Part shown: piece by piece, positions 24,005-32,882 of the stretch
Layout: each line of letters starts with the position of its first letter
Position numbering within the stretch: the first letter of the stretch is position 1
Source of the DNA: Bryobacterales bacterium
GTDB lineage: Bacteria > Acidobacteriota > Terriglobia > Bryobacterales > Bryobacteraceae
Direction: 5' to 3'
DNA: 47,847 nt
NCBI GenBank assembly: GCA_947467395.1
Contig: CANIIC010000010.1
Span: 1-47,847, forward strand
Translations under genes and position numbers: made by a program
The notes under the pieces: model-generated
Seen by the model: the letters and a program-made list of their open reading frames with translations, nothing else
Told to the model about the DNA's origin: nothing
Database searches by the model: none

Positions 24005-25549
24005 ATGAGCCAGAGCACCGCCCGCACCAAGCCGTTCACCGGAGACGAGTACATCGAGAGCCTTCGCGATGGGCGCGAGATCTACATCTACGGCGAGCGC
24101 GTCAAAGACGTCACGGCGCACCCTGCATTTCGAAACACCGTTCGGATGATGGCGCGTCTCTACGATGCACTGCATGGACCCAAGAAGAGTGTCCTCACGA
24201 CACCCACGGACACCGGTTCAGGCGGCTACACGCACAAGTTCTTCCAGGCTCCGAAAAATGTGGAAGAGATGGTCGGCTCGCGAGATGCGATCGCGGAGTG
24301 GGCTCGGGTGACATACGGCTGGATGGGGCGCAGTCCGGACTATAAGGCCGCGTTCCTGGCGACGTTGGGGGCGAATTCGGACTACTACAAGCCGTACGAC
24401 GAAAACGCGCGGCGCTGGTACAAGAAGACGCAAGAAGAAGTTACGTTCGTGAATCACGCGATCGTGAATCCGCCGGTGGATCGCAACAAACAGTTGGAAG
24501 AATGCCGCGACGTGTACATGCACGTCGAAAAAGAGACCGACGCCGGGCTGATCGTGAGCGGCGCGAAGGTGGTGGCCACTACATCGGCACTGACGCAATA
24601 CAACTTCATCGCCAACAACGGGGCGTTGCCGATCAAGACCAAGGATTTCGCGTTCGTCTGCATCGTGCCGACGGATGCTCCGGGTGTGAAGCTGCTGTGC
24701 CGTCCGTCGTATGAGTTCGCCGCTGCGGCAACGGGCAGCCCGTTCGATTACCCGCTTTCGAGCCGCCTGGATGAGAACGATTCCATCATCGTGTTCGACA
24801 AAGTCCTGGTGCCGTGGGAGAACGTGTTCGCATACGGCGATATCGACAAGGTGAATAACTTCTTCCCACGTTCGGGCTTCCTGCCGCGCTTCATGTTCCA
24901 TGGGTGCGTGCGGCTGGCGGTGAAGCTCGATTTCATCGCGGGCGTGTTGCTGAAATGCGTGGAGGCGACGGGCGCGAAGGACTTCCGGGGCGTTCAGGCG
25001 CAAGTCGGTGAGGTGATCGCCTGGCGCAACCTGTTCTGGGGTTTGACAGACGCGATGGCACGCACGACGAAGATCTGGACTCCGGGATATGTACTGCCCA
25101 ACCTGGACTACGGCCTGGCGTATCGCGTCGCGGCGAGCACCATTTATCCCAAGCTGAAAGAGGTCGTGGAGAACGTGCTGGCCAGCGCGTTGATCTACCT
25201 GCCGTCGCACGCGGCGGACTTCAAGAATCCGGAGACGCGGAAGTATTTGGATCAGTATGTGCGCGGGTCAAACGGCTACTCAGCTGAAGAACGCGTGAAG
25301 CTGATGAAGCTGATGTGGGACGCGATGGGCACAGAGTTCGGCGGACGCCACGAGCTATATGAACGCAACTACTTCGGCAACCACGAGAGCATCCGGTTTG
25401 AGGCTCTGATGGTGGCGGACATGATGGGCCAGAGCGCGAAATACAAGGGCTTCGCCGAGCAGTGCATGTCGGAATACGGGCTGGACGGGTGGACCGTACC
25501 CGATCTCATCAACCCGGATGACATCAGCCTGGTGATCGGCAAGCGTTAA
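24005..25549 (+). CDS. HpaB-type flavin-dependent monooxygenase (oxygenase component)
   Basis: 514 residues from ATG 24005; an upstream in-frame start would overlap the rhodanese gene. The 4-hydroxyphenylacetate 3-hydroxylase fold is clear: [34 protein letters not shown] at the start, [19 protein letters not shown], and [14 protein letters not shown]. The Arg, Tyr and His in these stretches match the substrate and flavin contacts described for HpaB. The cysteines that bind the cluster in 4-hydroxybutyryl-CoA dehydratase are absent, so I favour a hydroxylase using reduced FAD. The flavin reductase partner (HpaC) is not nearby. The phenolic substrate is unknown. Confidence 0.85.
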   Translation: MSQSTARTKPFTGDEYIESLRDGREIYIYGERVKDVTAHPAFRNTVRMMARLYDALHGPKKSVLTTPTDTGSGGYTHKFFQAPKNVEEMVGSRDAIAEWARVTYGWMGRSPDYKAAFLATLGANSDYYKPYDENARRWYKKTQEEVTFVNHAIVNPPVDRNKQLEECRDVYMHVEKETDAGLIVSGAKVVATTSALTQYNFIANNGALPIKTKDFAFVCIVPTDAPGVKLLCRPSYEFAAAATGSPFDYPLSSRLDENDSIIVFDKVLVPWENVFAYGDIDKVNNFFPRSGFLPRFMFHGCVRLAVKLDFIAGVLLKCVEATGAKDFRGVQAQVGEVIAWRNLFWGLTDAMARTTKIWTPGYVLPNLDYGLAYRVAASTIYPKLKEVVENVLASALIYLPSHAADFKNPETRKYLDQYVRGSNGYSAEERVKLMKLMWDAMGTEFGGRHELYERNYFGNHESIRFEALMVADMMGQSAKYKGFAEQCMSEYGLDGWTVPDLINPDDISLVIGKR

Positions 25550-25558
25550 CGCAAACCC

Positions 25559-25573
25559 TCACTCAGAGAGTGA
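25559..25573. other. Short perfect hairpin after hpaB-like gene
   Basis: TCACTC-AGA-GAGTGA begins 9 bp after the hpaB-like stop codon. It has a 3-nt loop and no T-run. It may help end transcription before metX. Confidence 0.3.
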
Positions 25574-25606
25574 CGATGGCAGGCGCACGAAGATTTTCGT
25601 CATTGT

Positions 25607-25625
25607 TTGTACACTGAAGGTACAA
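25607..25625. promoter_or_regulatory. Inverted repeat overlapping the metX -10
   Basis: TTGTAC-N7-GTACAA is perfect and contains the -10-like TACACT (25610-25615). ATG of metX follows at 25632. A protein bound here would block the promoter, so this is a candidate repressor operator for the metX-metW-rluD operon. The 82-bp gap after hpaB is too short for a SAM-I riboswitch. Confidence 0.45.
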
Positions 25626-25631
25626 GTCTCC

Positions 25632-26729
25632 ATGGTCACCCAAGCTGGAATCTTTACGTTTGATTCGCTGGAACTGGACTGCGGCTCCACGCTGGGTCCG
25701 GTGGACGCGGCGTATGAGACGTACGGAACACTCAACGCGGAACGCACGAACGCCATCCTGGTCGAACACGCGTTTTCGGGCGATGCTCACGCCGCGGGCG
25801 AGGGCGGGTGGTGGGCCAACATGATTGGACCGGGCCTGGCGTTCGATACCGACAAATACTTCGTAATGTGCACTAATGTGCTGGGAGGTTGCCGCGGCAC
25901 GACCGGACCGGGCTCCATCAACCCGGCGACGGGCAAGCCCTGGGCGATGACGTTCCCGCCGGTGACGATCGCGGACATGGTGCGGCTGCAGAAGAAGGTC
26001 GTGGACAAGCTCGGCATCACAAAACTGCTGGCCGTCGCAGGCGGGTCGATGGGCGGGATGCAGGCGCTGGAGTGGGCGGTGACGTATCCCGAACACGTCG
26101 CGGCAGCATTGCCGATCGCAACCACCTGCCAGCACAGCGCACAGCAGATCGCGTTCAACGAAGTGGGCCGCCAGGCGATTATGGCCGATCCGGACTGGAA
26201 CGGCGGCGAGTATTATGGCGGGAAGTTGCCGGGCAACGGGCTGAAGCTGGCTCGCATGGTGGGCCACATCACCTACATGAGTGATGACAGCATGCGCGAA
26301 AAGTTCGGTCGGCGCATTCGCGCGTCGGAAGGCGTGGCGCAGTTTGAGGTAGAGAGCTACCTCAACTATCGCGGCTACAAGTTCGTCGATCGCTTTGACG
26401 CCAATTCGTACATCTACATCACGCGGGCGATGGACACGTTCGATCTGACAACGCGCGGGTCACTCACCTCGTTGTTCGATGGGGCGCGGGCGCGCTTCCT
26501 GGTGATCAGCTTCACATCGGACTGGTTGTATCCCAGCTACCAATCGCTGGAGATCGCGAAGGCCCTGCGGTCGCGGAACTGCGACGTCGCGTATTGCGAT
26601 CTGGAATCGCGCTACGGGCACGATGCGTTCCTGGTGGAAGTGGAATCGCAGACGCAAGTGGTAGGCGGGTTCCTGGCGAGCACGTTCCGCGAACTGACCG
26701 CCAAACGGGGGGCCCCCGCACGTGCGTAA
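25632..26729 (+). CDS. metX: Homoserine O-acetyltransferase MetX
   Basis: 365 residues. An alpha/beta hydrolase. The nucleophile is Ser in [16 protein letters not shown], with Asp in [11 protein letters not shown] and His in [10 protein letters not shown]. The N-terminal part [33 protein letters not shown] and [23 protein letters not shown] are typical of the MetX branch. It acylates homoserine (acetyl or succinyl donor) as the first committed step of methionine synthesis. Donor choice cannot be read with certainty. It overlaps metW by 8 bp, the usual metXW arrangement. A TTGTAC/GTACAA inverted repeat covers its -10. Confidence 0.95.
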   Translation: MVTQAGIFTFDSLELDCGSTLGPVDAAYETYGTLNAERTNAILVEHAFSGDAHAAGEGGWWANMIGPGLAFDTDKYFVMCTNVLGGCRGTTGPGSINPATGKPWAMTFPPVTIADMVRLQKKVVDKLGITKLLAVAGGSMGGMQALEWAVTYPEHVAAALPIATTCQHSAQQIAFNEVGRQAIMADPDWNGGEYYGGKLPGNGLKLARMVGHITYMSDDSMREKFGRRIRASEGVAQFEVESYLNYRGYKFVDRFDANSYIYITRAMDTFDLTTRGSLTSLFDGARARFLVISFTSDWLYPSYQSLEIAKALRSRNCDVAYCDLESRYGHDAFLVEVESQTQVVGGFLASTFRELTAKRGAPARA

Positions 26730-27330
26730 CGTTTACGAACGCCGTGATTTCGAGATCATCGGCGAGTTAGTGGAACCGGGCACCCGCGTTCTGGATCTAG
26801 GCTGCGGCGAAGGCGAACTGCTGGAGTGGCTGAAAGAAAAGAAGCAGGTCGATGGGCGCGGCGTAGAGCTTTCGGGGCAGCGCGTCCAGAAGGCGATCGC
26901 GCGGGGCGTGTCGGTATACCAAGGCAACCTGGAATCGGCGGTCAACGAATATCCCGATCAGGTGTTCGACTACGTGATTCTTTCGCAGACGCTGCAGGAA
27001 ACGCGCGATCCGCTGAAAGTGCTGCGTGGGATGTTGCGCGTGGGCAAGCGAGCGATCGTGGCGTTCCCGAACTTCGGACATTATTCGGTGCGCTGGTCGA
27101 CGATGTGGACAGGCCGGGCTCCGCGCACGGAGCGGTTTCCGCACGAATGGTACGATTCGCCGAACATTCACTTCCTGAGCGTGCTGGATTTTGAATCGCT
27201 GGCGACGAAAGAGGGCTGGCGCGTGGAAAAGCGCATCTTCGTGGCGGGACAAAAACAGGTGACGGCGTTCCCGAACCTGTTTGCGGAAGTCGCGGTGTTT
27301 CTTGTGTCGGCACGGCCGACAACCAAGTGA
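26722..27330 (+). CDS. metW: Methionine biosynthesis protein MetW
   Basis: 202 residues from GTG 26722, overlapping metX by 8 bp. It has a class I SAM-methyltransferase-like fold: [73 protein letters not shown], then the MetW-specific [18 protein letters not shown]. MetW is found next to metX in many bacteria and is needed for, or stabilises, homoserine acylation. Whether it methylates anything is unsettled. Its TGA overlaps the GTG of the pseudouridine synthase gene (GTGA, 27327-27330). Confidence 0.94.
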   Translation: MRNVYERRDFEIIGELVEPGTRVLDLGCGEGELLEWLKEKKQVDGRGVELSGQRVQKAIARGVSVYQGNLESAVNEYPDQVFDYVILSQTLQETRDPLKVLRGMLRVGKRAIVAFPNFGHYSVRWSTMWTGRAPRTERFPHEWYDSPNIHFLSVLDFESLATKEGWRVEKRIFVAGQKQVTAFPNLFAEVAVFLVSARPTTK

Positions 27331-28229
27331 CCACACATTCGCTGACTGCGGGGGAACGGGACGTGATGAAGCGTCTCGATCACTTCCTGCAGGAACAGCT
27401 CCCCGAATATAGCCGCAGCCGCTTGCAGTCCTGGATCAAGGACGGGCAGGTGACGATCGACGGCAACACGGCCCGGGTTTCGACGCTACTGAAGGGCGGC
27501 GAACTGGTCGAAGTGCATCCCGCTGCGCCGCCGCCGTTGAAGGCAACTCCAGAAGATGTGCCGGTCGATGTTTTATATGAAGACGACGCAGTGCTGGCGA
27601 TCTACAAGCCAGCGGGCGTCGTGGTACATGCGGGCGCAGGAAATCACGAAGGCACGCTGGTGAACCGGCTGGTGCATCGCTTCCAGGCGCTTTCGCAAGT
27701 CGGCGGCGAATTGCGGCCGGGGATCGTGCATCGTTTGGACAAGGACACCAGCGGCGTGTTGCTGGTGGCGCGCACGGATGCAGCGCATCGGTCGCTGGCG
27801 GAACAGTTTTCGGGCCGCACGGTGGACAAGACGTATCTTGCGTTGGTGCGCGGCAAGGTTCGCGATGAGATGGGCCGCGTGGACAAACCGATCGCGCGCG
27901 ATCCGGTGCGGCGAACGCAGATGACCTGCAGCCTGAGCACCGGCCGCGAGGCACACACCGAATATCGAGTGAAGCAGCGCTTCGAAAAATTCACGCTGCT
28001 AGAAGTGAAGATCGGCACGGGCCGCACACATCAGATCCGCGTACATCTAGCGAGCCTGGGTCATCAGGTGGCGGGCGACGTCATCTACGGACCCGCGAAG
28101 CAGGCGGACGCGCCTCGCTTGTTCCTGCATGCGTGGAGGATCGGATTCGACAGCCCGGCGACGGGAGAGCGGGTACAGGTGGAAGCCCCGATTCCGGCGG
28201 AACTTCAGCAGTGGCTGGCCAGACTATAA
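27327..28229 (+). CDS. rluD: RluD-type 23S rRNA pseudouridine synthase
   Basis: 300 residues from GTG 27327, which overlaps the metW stop. An N-terminal S4 RNA-binding domain spans about 13-65 (RLDHFLQEQLPEYSRSRLQSWIKDGQVTIDG). The catalytic domain has GIVHRLDKDTSGVLLVART, with catalytic Asp138. AYIL-type LALVRGKV, KIGTGRTHQIRVHLASLGHQVAGD and the C-terminal stretch complete the RluA/RluD family pattern. It converts uridines in 23S rRNA to pseudouridine; RluD is the closest subfamily by the S4 domain. Its last codons contain the TATAAT promoter of the next gene. Operon position after metXW is probably incidental. Confidence 0.9.
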   Translation: MTTHSLTAGERDVMKRLDHFLQEQLPEYSRSRLQSWIKDGQVTIDGNTARVSTLLKGGELVEVHPAAPPPLKATPEDVPVDVLYEDDAVLAIYKPAGVVVHAGAGNHEGTLVNRLVHRFQALSQVGGELRPGIVHRLDKDTSGVLLVARTDAAHRSLAEQFSGRTVDKTYLALVRGKVRDEMGRVDKPIARDPVRRTQMTCSLSTGREAHTEYRVKQRFEKFTLLEVKIGTGRTHQIRVHLASLGHQVAGDVIYGPAKQADAPRLFLHAWRIGFDSPATGERVQVEAPIPAELQQWLARL

Positions 28230-28230
28230 T
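28225..28230 (+). promoter_or_regulatory. -10 for the VWFA gene inside the rluD stop
   Basis: TATAAT overlaps the rluD stop codon and ends 11 nt before ATG 28242. A GAGG ribosome site lies between them, so the leader is only a few bases long. Confidence 0.5.
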
Positions 28231-28241
28231 TTGAGGTAGCC

Positions 28242-29174
28242 ATGAAACGCACTGGGCTTCTCCTTTTCTTGTTGTCGGCATGGGCCTTCGCGCAAGACGC
28301 TCCGACTACGCTCGAGGCCGGGCCCGCCGATTCGGACACGCCCATCACTCTGGACGTGACCCGTATCAACCTTCTGTTCACCGTGACGGACAAGAAGGGC
28401 CGTTTCATGACGAACTTGAAGAAGGACGACTTCGAGATCACGGAAAACAAACGCAAGCAGAAGATCCTGGAGTTCACCGCCGAAAGCGACCTCCCTCTGC
28501 GTCTGGCGATTTTGATCGATACCAGCAACTCGATTCGCACCCGTTTCCGCTTTCTGCAGGACGCCGGCGTCGAGTTCGTGAACACCGCGATGCGCGCGGG
28601 TCAGGACAAGGGCCTGATCATGCACTTCGATACGCAGGCGCAGTTGGCGGTGAAGCTGACCGAAGACAAGGCCGCGCTGACGACCGCCATCCGCCGCATG
28701 CTGCCCGGTGGTGGCACGGCGCTGTACGATTCGATTTATCGCGCGTCGCAGGAATTGACCAAGGATGAGCCGCACGACAAGTATCGCCGCGCGATCATCA
28801 TCATGAGCGATGGCGAAGATACGTTGAGTCAGTTCAGCCGCGAGCAGGCTCTCGAGATGGCGCACAAGGCCGACTGCGTTATCTACACCGTTTCCACGAA
28901 CATCACCCACAACGCGACGACGGGCGACAAGGTCCTGAAGTACCTGGCGGAGCAGACCGGCGGCCTGGCGTACTTCCCATTTAAGGAAGAAGACCTGGGG
29001 CAGTCCTTCGTGAACATCGTGAATGAACTGCGGCATCAGTACAACGTGCTGTATCGCCCGGAGCCTCTGATCCGTGATGGCAAGTATCACGCCATCAACG
29101 TGAAGGTCACCGCCGTGGGCGACATGGTGGTGCGCGCACGCCAGGGTTACTACGCCCCCGGTGAGCTCAAATAA
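28242..29174 (+). CDS. VWFA-related acidobacterial-type secreted protein
   Basis: 310 residues. Signal peptide MKRTGLLLFLLSAWAFAQ. Residues about 38-75 form the family N-terminal strand region (INLLFTVTDKKGRFMTNLKKDDFEITENKRKQKI). A von Willebrand A domain follows with the metal site LAILIDTSNSIRTRF, GGTALYDSIYRASQEL and IIIMSDGEDTLS. The end, NVKVTAVGDMVVRARQGYYAPGE, is the typical close of the TIGR03436 family that is expanded in Acidobacteria. The D-x-S-x-S metal motif is intact, so divalent-metal-dependent protein binding outside the cytoplasm is likely. Its partner is unknown. Confidence 0.92.
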   Translation: MKRTGLLLFLLSAWAFAQDAPTTLEAGPADSDTPITLDVTRINLLFTVTDKKGRFMTNLKKDDFEITENKRKQKILEFTAESDLPLRLAILIDTSNSIRTRFRFLQDAGVEFVNTAMRAGQDKGLIMHFDTQAQLAVKLTEDKAALTTAIRRMLPGGGTALYDSIYRASQELTKDEPHDKYRRAIIIMSDGEDTLSQFSREQALEMAHKADCVIYTVSTNITHNATTGDKVLKYLAEQTGGLAYFPFKEEDLGQSFVNIVNELRHQYNVLYRPEPLIRDGKYHAINVKVTAVGDMVVRARQGYYAPGELK

Positions 29175-29211
29175 TCCACGTCGCGCGACAAGCGCACGCC
29201 TTAATTCCTGC

Positions 29212-29217
29212 CATACT
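29212..29217 (+). promoter_or_regulatory. -10 for the MFS transporter, leaderless layout
   Basis: CATACT ends exactly 6 nt before ATG 29224, so transcription would start at or next to the A of the ATG. No Shine-Dalgarno precedes the start. No good -35 is visible. Confidence 0.4.
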
Positions 29218-29223
29218 GCTTGA

Positions 29224-30417
29224 ATGTCTCGCGAACTGAGGGTCGCCTTACTGTGCTCGCTCGTCGTGTTGTTGGACGGGTTGGACACACAGGTGATCGG
29301 GTACCTTGGACCTGCGTTAGCCGCGGAATGGAAGATCCCACCAGCCGTTCTGGGCCCCGTGTTTTCCGCGGGACTCGTGGGCCTGATGGGCGGCTTGCTG
29401 ACCCTGGGGCCTCTCGCTGACGTATGGGGCCGCAAGCGCACAATTCTGGTTTCCGTCGCGCTGTTCGGCATGTTCACCCTGCTGACTGCACAAGCCAACG
29501 GCGTCGCGGACCTGATGATTTACCGCGTCATCGCGGGCATCGGGTTGGGCGGTGCGATGCCAAACGCGCTGGCGTTGACGGGTGAAAACTCAGCTCCACA
29601 TCGGCGTGCGACGGTAACAGTCGCGATGTTCTGCGGGTTCTCGCTGGGTTCCGTGTTGGGCGGCGGCATGACGGCGACGCTGATCGCCGAACACGGCTGG
29701 CGCTCGATCTTCCTGATCGGCGGGATACTCCCGATCGTGCTGCTGCCGCTACTGTGGTGGGCGCTGCCGGAATCGGGTCAGTTGCTCCGAACGCAAGAAG
29801 GTCGCGTTCCGGTGGCACGGTTATTCGATGGCGAGCATCGCATCGGAACACCCTTGCTGTGGGTCGTCTTCTTCATGAACCTATTCGAGTTTTTCTTCCT
29901 GCAGAGCTGGCTGCCGACCATGTTGACGTCGCAGGGGATGGCGCAGCCACGAGCGATTCTGGTGTCGACGCTAGTTTCGGTGGGCGGCATTGTGGCAGGG
30001 ATTTTGAGTGGCCCCCTGATGGATCGCCTGGGGCCGTATCGCGTGCTCGGGTGGTTGTACGCGGGCGGCGCGGTGTTCGTCGTGATCGTGGGGATTCCTT
30101 CATCGCTGACCGCGATCTCCGTCGCGACGTTTGCCGCAGGGTTCTGTGTGAGCGGCGCACAAAAGAGCGTGAACGCGCTGGCCGTGCTGTTTTATCCGGT
30201 CCGCGTGCGGTCGACGGGCGTCGGCTGGGCGCTGGGGATCGGTCGCGGCGGCGGTATCCTGGGACCGCTATTTGGAGGATGGATGGTGGCCGCAGGCTGG
30301 TCGACACCAAGGATCTTCCAGTGGGCGGCAGTTCCGATGCTGATCGCGACGGTCGTCGTGTTTATGATGGGAGTTCGGTTTGGGGGAGAACGTGAGTCAA
30401 CTCAAGTGGCCAGATGA
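29224..30417 (+). CDS. MFS transporter, aromatic acid:H+ symporter type
   Basis: 397 residues, about 12 hydrophobic helices. The first helix carries LLDGLDTQVIGYLGPAL, matching the D-G-x-D motif of the AAHS family. The loop 2-3 motif GPLADVWGRKRTIL and the helix 4 motif YRVIAGIGLGGAMPNALALTGE are also typical. AAHS members import aromatic acids such as benzoate or hydroxybenzoates with protons. Position just before Rieske dioxygenase genes supports uptake of the dioxygenase substrate. The coding region overlaps the dioxygenase alpha gene by about 26 bp, so co-transcription is nearly certain. Confidence 0.88.
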   Translation: MSRELRVALLCSLVVLLDGLDTQVIGYLGPALAAEWKIPPAVLGPVFSAGLVGLMGGLLTLGPLADVWGRKRTILVSVALFGMFTLLTAQANGVADLMIYRVIAGIGLGGAMPNALALTGENSAPHRRATVTVAMFCGFSLGSVLGGGMTATLIAEHGWRSIFLIGGILPIVLLPLLWWALPESGQLLRTQEGRVPVARLFDGEHRIGTPLLWVVFFMNLFEFFFLQSWLPTMLTSQGMAQPRAILVSTLVSVGGIVAGILSGPLMDRLGPYRVLGWLYAGGAVFVVIVGIPSSLTAISVATFAAGFCVSGAQKSVNALAVLFYPVRVRSTGVGWALGIGRGGGILGPLFGGWMVAAGWSTPRIFQWAAVPMLIATVVVFMMGVRFGGERESTQVAR

Positions 30418-31621
30418 AGGCGTCACGCGAGCACCGTATCGAGTGCTGGCGGATCCAGAGATTTACGCCGAAGAACAGCGCAAGATCTTTCGGGGTCCGA
30501 CGTGGCACTACCTCTGCCTGGATGCGGAACTGCCAGAAGCGGGCTCGTACCGCACGACGTACATCGGAGAGACGCCGGTAATCGTGACGCGCGATAAAGA
30601 CGGCGCGATTCACGGGCTGGTGAACCGGTGTTCGCACAAAGGCGCGCTGGTGTGTGTGGATGCGGGCGGCAAGAAAAATCAGCTGACGTGCCTGTATCAC
30701 GCCTGGAGTTTCAATCTGCAAGGTGACCTGGTCGGCGTGCCGTTCCACAAGGGCGTCAATGGACAGGGCGGCATGCCCGAAACCTTTGAATACGCGAACC
30801 ATGGCCTGGAGAAGCTGCGCGTCGAAAGTTACTGCGGGTTGGTGTTCGGCACGTTCAGCCATCACGTGGAGCCGCTGGAACAATACATCGGCCCGGCCAT
30901 GACCGCGCACATGCGGCGCGTGTTTCACAAGCCCGTGGAGGTGATCGGCTACTATCACCAGACGCTGGACAACAACTGGAAGCTGTACATGGAGAACTCG
31001 CGCGACCCGTATCACGCGACCATCCTGCATGCGTTCTACGCGACGTTCAAACTGAACCGTCTGACGATGGACGGCGGCATCACCATCGAACACGACGGCT
31101 GGAACACGATGAACTTCTCTATCGGCGCGTCGCTCAAAGAAGGGGGCGAGTACGAAAAAGCCGGGCTGCGCAATGTGGTTGAGGATGTGGGGTTAGCCGG
31201 GCCCGAGTTACTGCATCGCACGCAGGAGTTTGAAGACGGCATCACCGTCGCGATTCAATCCATCTTCCCAACCTGCGTGAATCAGCAGATCTACAACACG
31301 CTTGCGATCCGGCAGCTGACGCCGCAGGGCCCGAACAAGTGTGAGCTGCACTGGACGGTGTTCGGCTATAAAGACGACACGCCTGAGCTTCGACAGATGC
31401 GCCTGATGCAGGCGAACCTGATCGGGCCGGCGGGGTATGTGTCGATCGATGACGGAGTGATCGGCGAGTATGTGCAGCGCGGGGTCGGCGGCACGGGCGT
31501 GGATGCGAGCGCAGTGATGGAAATGGGAGGCAGCGCGGTGGAGTCCGCTCGAGGCTCGCGTGCGACGGAGGCGACGCTTCGCGGGTTCTGGACCGGCTAC
31601 AGAGCGTTGATGGGTCTGTGA
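30392..31621 (+). CDS. Rieske aromatic-ring-hydroxylating dioxygenase, alpha subunit
   Basis: 409 residues from GTG 30392, preceded by GGGGAG; TTG 30380 would add four. The Rieske [2Fe-2S] site is NRCSHKGALV plus CLYHAWSF (C-x-H ... C-x2-H). The catalytic iron site is YMENSRDPYHATILHAF with the bridging Asp and two His. The opening (WPDEGVTRAPYRVLADPEIYAEEQRKIFRGPTWHYLCLDAELPEAGSY) resembles anthranilate/salicylate-type oxygenases. It adds O2 across, or hydroxylates, an aromatic acid; the exact substrate cannot be fixed. The ferredoxin and reductase components it needs are not in the window. Its TGA overlaps the beta-subunit ATG. Confidence 0.9.
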   Translation: MSQLKWPDEGVTRAPYRVLADPEIYAEEQRKIFRGPTWHYLCLDAELPEAGSYRTTYIGETPVIVTRDKDGAIHGLVNRCSHKGALVCVDAGGKKNQLTCLYHAWSFNLQGDLVGVPFHKGVNGQGGMPETFEYANHGLEKLRVESYCGLVFGTFSHHVEPLEQYIGPAMTAHMRRVFHKPVEVIGYYHQTLDNNWKLYMENSRDPYHATILHAFYATFKLNRLTMDGGITIEHDGWNTMNFSIGASLKEGGEYEKAGLRNVVEDVGLAGPELLHRTQEFEDGITVAIQSIFPTCVNQQIYNTLAIRQLTPQGPNKCELHWTVFGYKDDTPELRQMRLMQANLIGPAGYVSIDDGVIGEYVQRGVGGTGVDASAVMEMGGSAVESARGSRATEATLRGFWTGYRALMGL

Positions 31622-32094
31622 TGATGAACGAAGCACAGAGACGTCTCATTGACGATTTACAGGCTCGCTACATTCGGGCGATTGACGACGATCGCATCGA
31701 AGACTGGCCGGGGCTGTTTACCGAGCAGTGCCTCTACCGCATCATCACGCGCGAGAATCTGGACGCAGGCATGTTGCTGCCGCTGATGGAGTGCCGCGGA
31801 CAAGGGATGCTAGCGGACCGCATCACGGGACTCCGCAAGATCAATGTGTATGAGCCGCATCGCTACACGCACCAGCAGAGCGGGCTGGTGGTGGAATCCT
31901 TCGATGGAACGACGGCAGTGTGCCGGTCGAGCTACCTGGTAGTGCGCACGATGGGCAACGGCGCGATGAGCATCTTCTCTACGGGCGTGTATCTGGACAA
32001 GATCGAACTCAGCGCGACGGGTGCGAAGTTCATCGAACGTATCGTCGTGCAGGATTCGCGTACGGTTGGCACGCTACTGGTGATCCCGCTTTAG
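31621..32094 (+). CDS. Aromatic-ring-hydroxylating dioxygenase, beta subunit
   Basis: 157 residues from ATG 31621 (GTG 31618 and ATG 31624 are close alternatives). It has the SnoaL/NTF2-like beta-subunit fold: LQARYIRAIDDDRIEDWPGLFTEQCLYRIITRENLDAGMLLPLMECRGQGMLADRITGLRKINVYEPH, ending FIERIVVQDSRTVGTLLVIPL. It builds the alpha3-beta3 oxygenase with the preceding gene. Start and stop overlap tightly (TGATG), which supports one-to-one synthesis. Its TAG overlaps the TAA of the convergent hydratase gene by two bases (32092-32093). Confidence 0.9.
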   Translation: MMNEAQRRLIDDLQARYIRAIDDDRIEDWPGLFTEQCLYRIITRENLDAGMLLPLMECRGQGMLADRITGLRKINVYEPHRYTHQQSGLVVESFDGTTAVCRSSYLVVRTMGNGAMSIFSTGVYLDKIELSATGAKFIERIVVQDSRTVGTLLVIPL

Positions 32095-32864
32095 CTGAAG
32101 CGCACCCGCAGGCTCGCGAGCGGAAGCCCGTTCAACTCGGCTCGCCATTCTTCGCCCGGTGCGATGGGCTGCGCGTTGGTCAATGATCCGGTGCTGATGA
32201 TTTCCCCGGCGCGGAGCGGATTGCCGCGTTTTGCCGAAGCTTGCGAAAGTTCTGTGAGGCACAGCGCGGGGCTGCGCAGGCAGTTCTTCCCTGCCCCTTC
32301 CTCGATCAGTTCATTGCCGCGCGACAACGCAAGTTTGAACTCGGCGAGCTGCGTGGAAAGGGCCTCAATATTCGACGACGTCACCGCGACCGGCGCGCCC
32401 ACGATCAAGCCTGCGTGGAAGCCCCATGCTGCGACAAAGTCGGTGGGGGTGAACTTCCAGTCCGGGTAGGGGCAGTCGACAATCTCAAAACCCAGTGCGA
32501 TCCACTCGGCCATGGCGAGACCTTCGCCAGCCTGCGGGTCGCCGATCTTGATCACGATCTCTGGTTCAATCTTCGGTGCGTGGAAGCCCGCCAACGAAAA
32601 CGTCCCGGCACCTTGTTCGGCATGCACCACGGTGTCCTCGAACATGTGCGCCCACACAAGCGTTTCCAGCTTCAGCACGCGCCACATCGCTTTGTTCGCG
32701 AAGCCGACCTTGCGACCCACCGCAGGGCGACCCGCCGCAACCTGCAACTGCATGATCTCGTGCTCCACGGCGTACGCCGCATCGAGATCAAAGCCGTTAG
32801 CCGACGGCAGAGCGTCGATGGTCAGGCGATTCGCCCGGGCGCGGAAGAGATCGGCGGCGTTCAT
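32091..32864 (-). CDS. 2-keto-4-pentenoate hydratase-type enzyme (MhpD/HpaH family)
   Basis: 257 residues. Family stretches are AVEHEIMQLQVAAGRPAVGRKVGFANKAMW, KIEPEIVIKIGD (metal-binding E-x-E) and ALGFEIVDCPYPDWKF, then a C-terminal GEIISTGSLTNAQPIAPGEEW. Such hydratases add water to 2-hydroxypenta-2,4-dienoate-type products late in meta-cleavage of aromatic rings. Some relatives are decarboxylases with the same fold. Convergence on the dioxygenase genes suggests the same pathway, but the ring-cleavage dioxygenase is missing from the window. A -10 (CATAAT) ends 7 nt before the ATG, so the message is predicted to be leaderless. Confidence 0.88.
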   Translation of the reverse strand: MNAADLFRARANRLTIDALPSANGFDLDAAYAVEHEIMQLQVAAGRPAVGRKVGFANKAMWRVLKLETLVWAHMFEDTVVHAEQGAGTFSLAGFHAPKIEPEIVIKIGDPQAGEGLAMAEWIALGFEIVDCPYPDWKFTPTDFVAAWGFHAGLIVGAPVAVTSSNIEALSTQLAEFKLALSRGNELIEEGAGKNCLRSPALCLTELSQASAKRGNPLRAGEIISTGSLTNAQPIAPGEEWRAELNGLPLASLRVRFS

Positions 32865-32870
32865 CTCAAG

Positions 32871-32877
32871 TATTATG
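32871..32877. promoter_or_regulatory. Shared -10, leaderless in both directions
   Basis: TATTATG reads TATTAT on the plus strand, ending 6 nt before ATG 32883 (quinoprotein). It reads CATAAT on the minus strand, ending 7 nt before ATG 32864 (hydratase). The whole space between the two start codons is 18 bp. It is the most compact divergent promoter in the window. Confidence 0.6.
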
Positions 32878-32882
32878 GGGCA

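Noticed and set aside
24005-25549. 4-hydroxybutyryl-CoA dehydratase
   Set aside because: The cysteines that bind its iron-sulfur cluster are absent, and HpaB-type residues are present.
25550-25631. SAM riboswitch upstream of metX
   Set aside because: The space is too short and lacks the required helices; only the TTGTAC/GTACAA repeat is present.
32241-32882. Upstream extension of the quinoprotein frame
   Set aside because: It overlaps the hydratase on the other strand, has no relation to the family, and the signal peptide begins at 32883.
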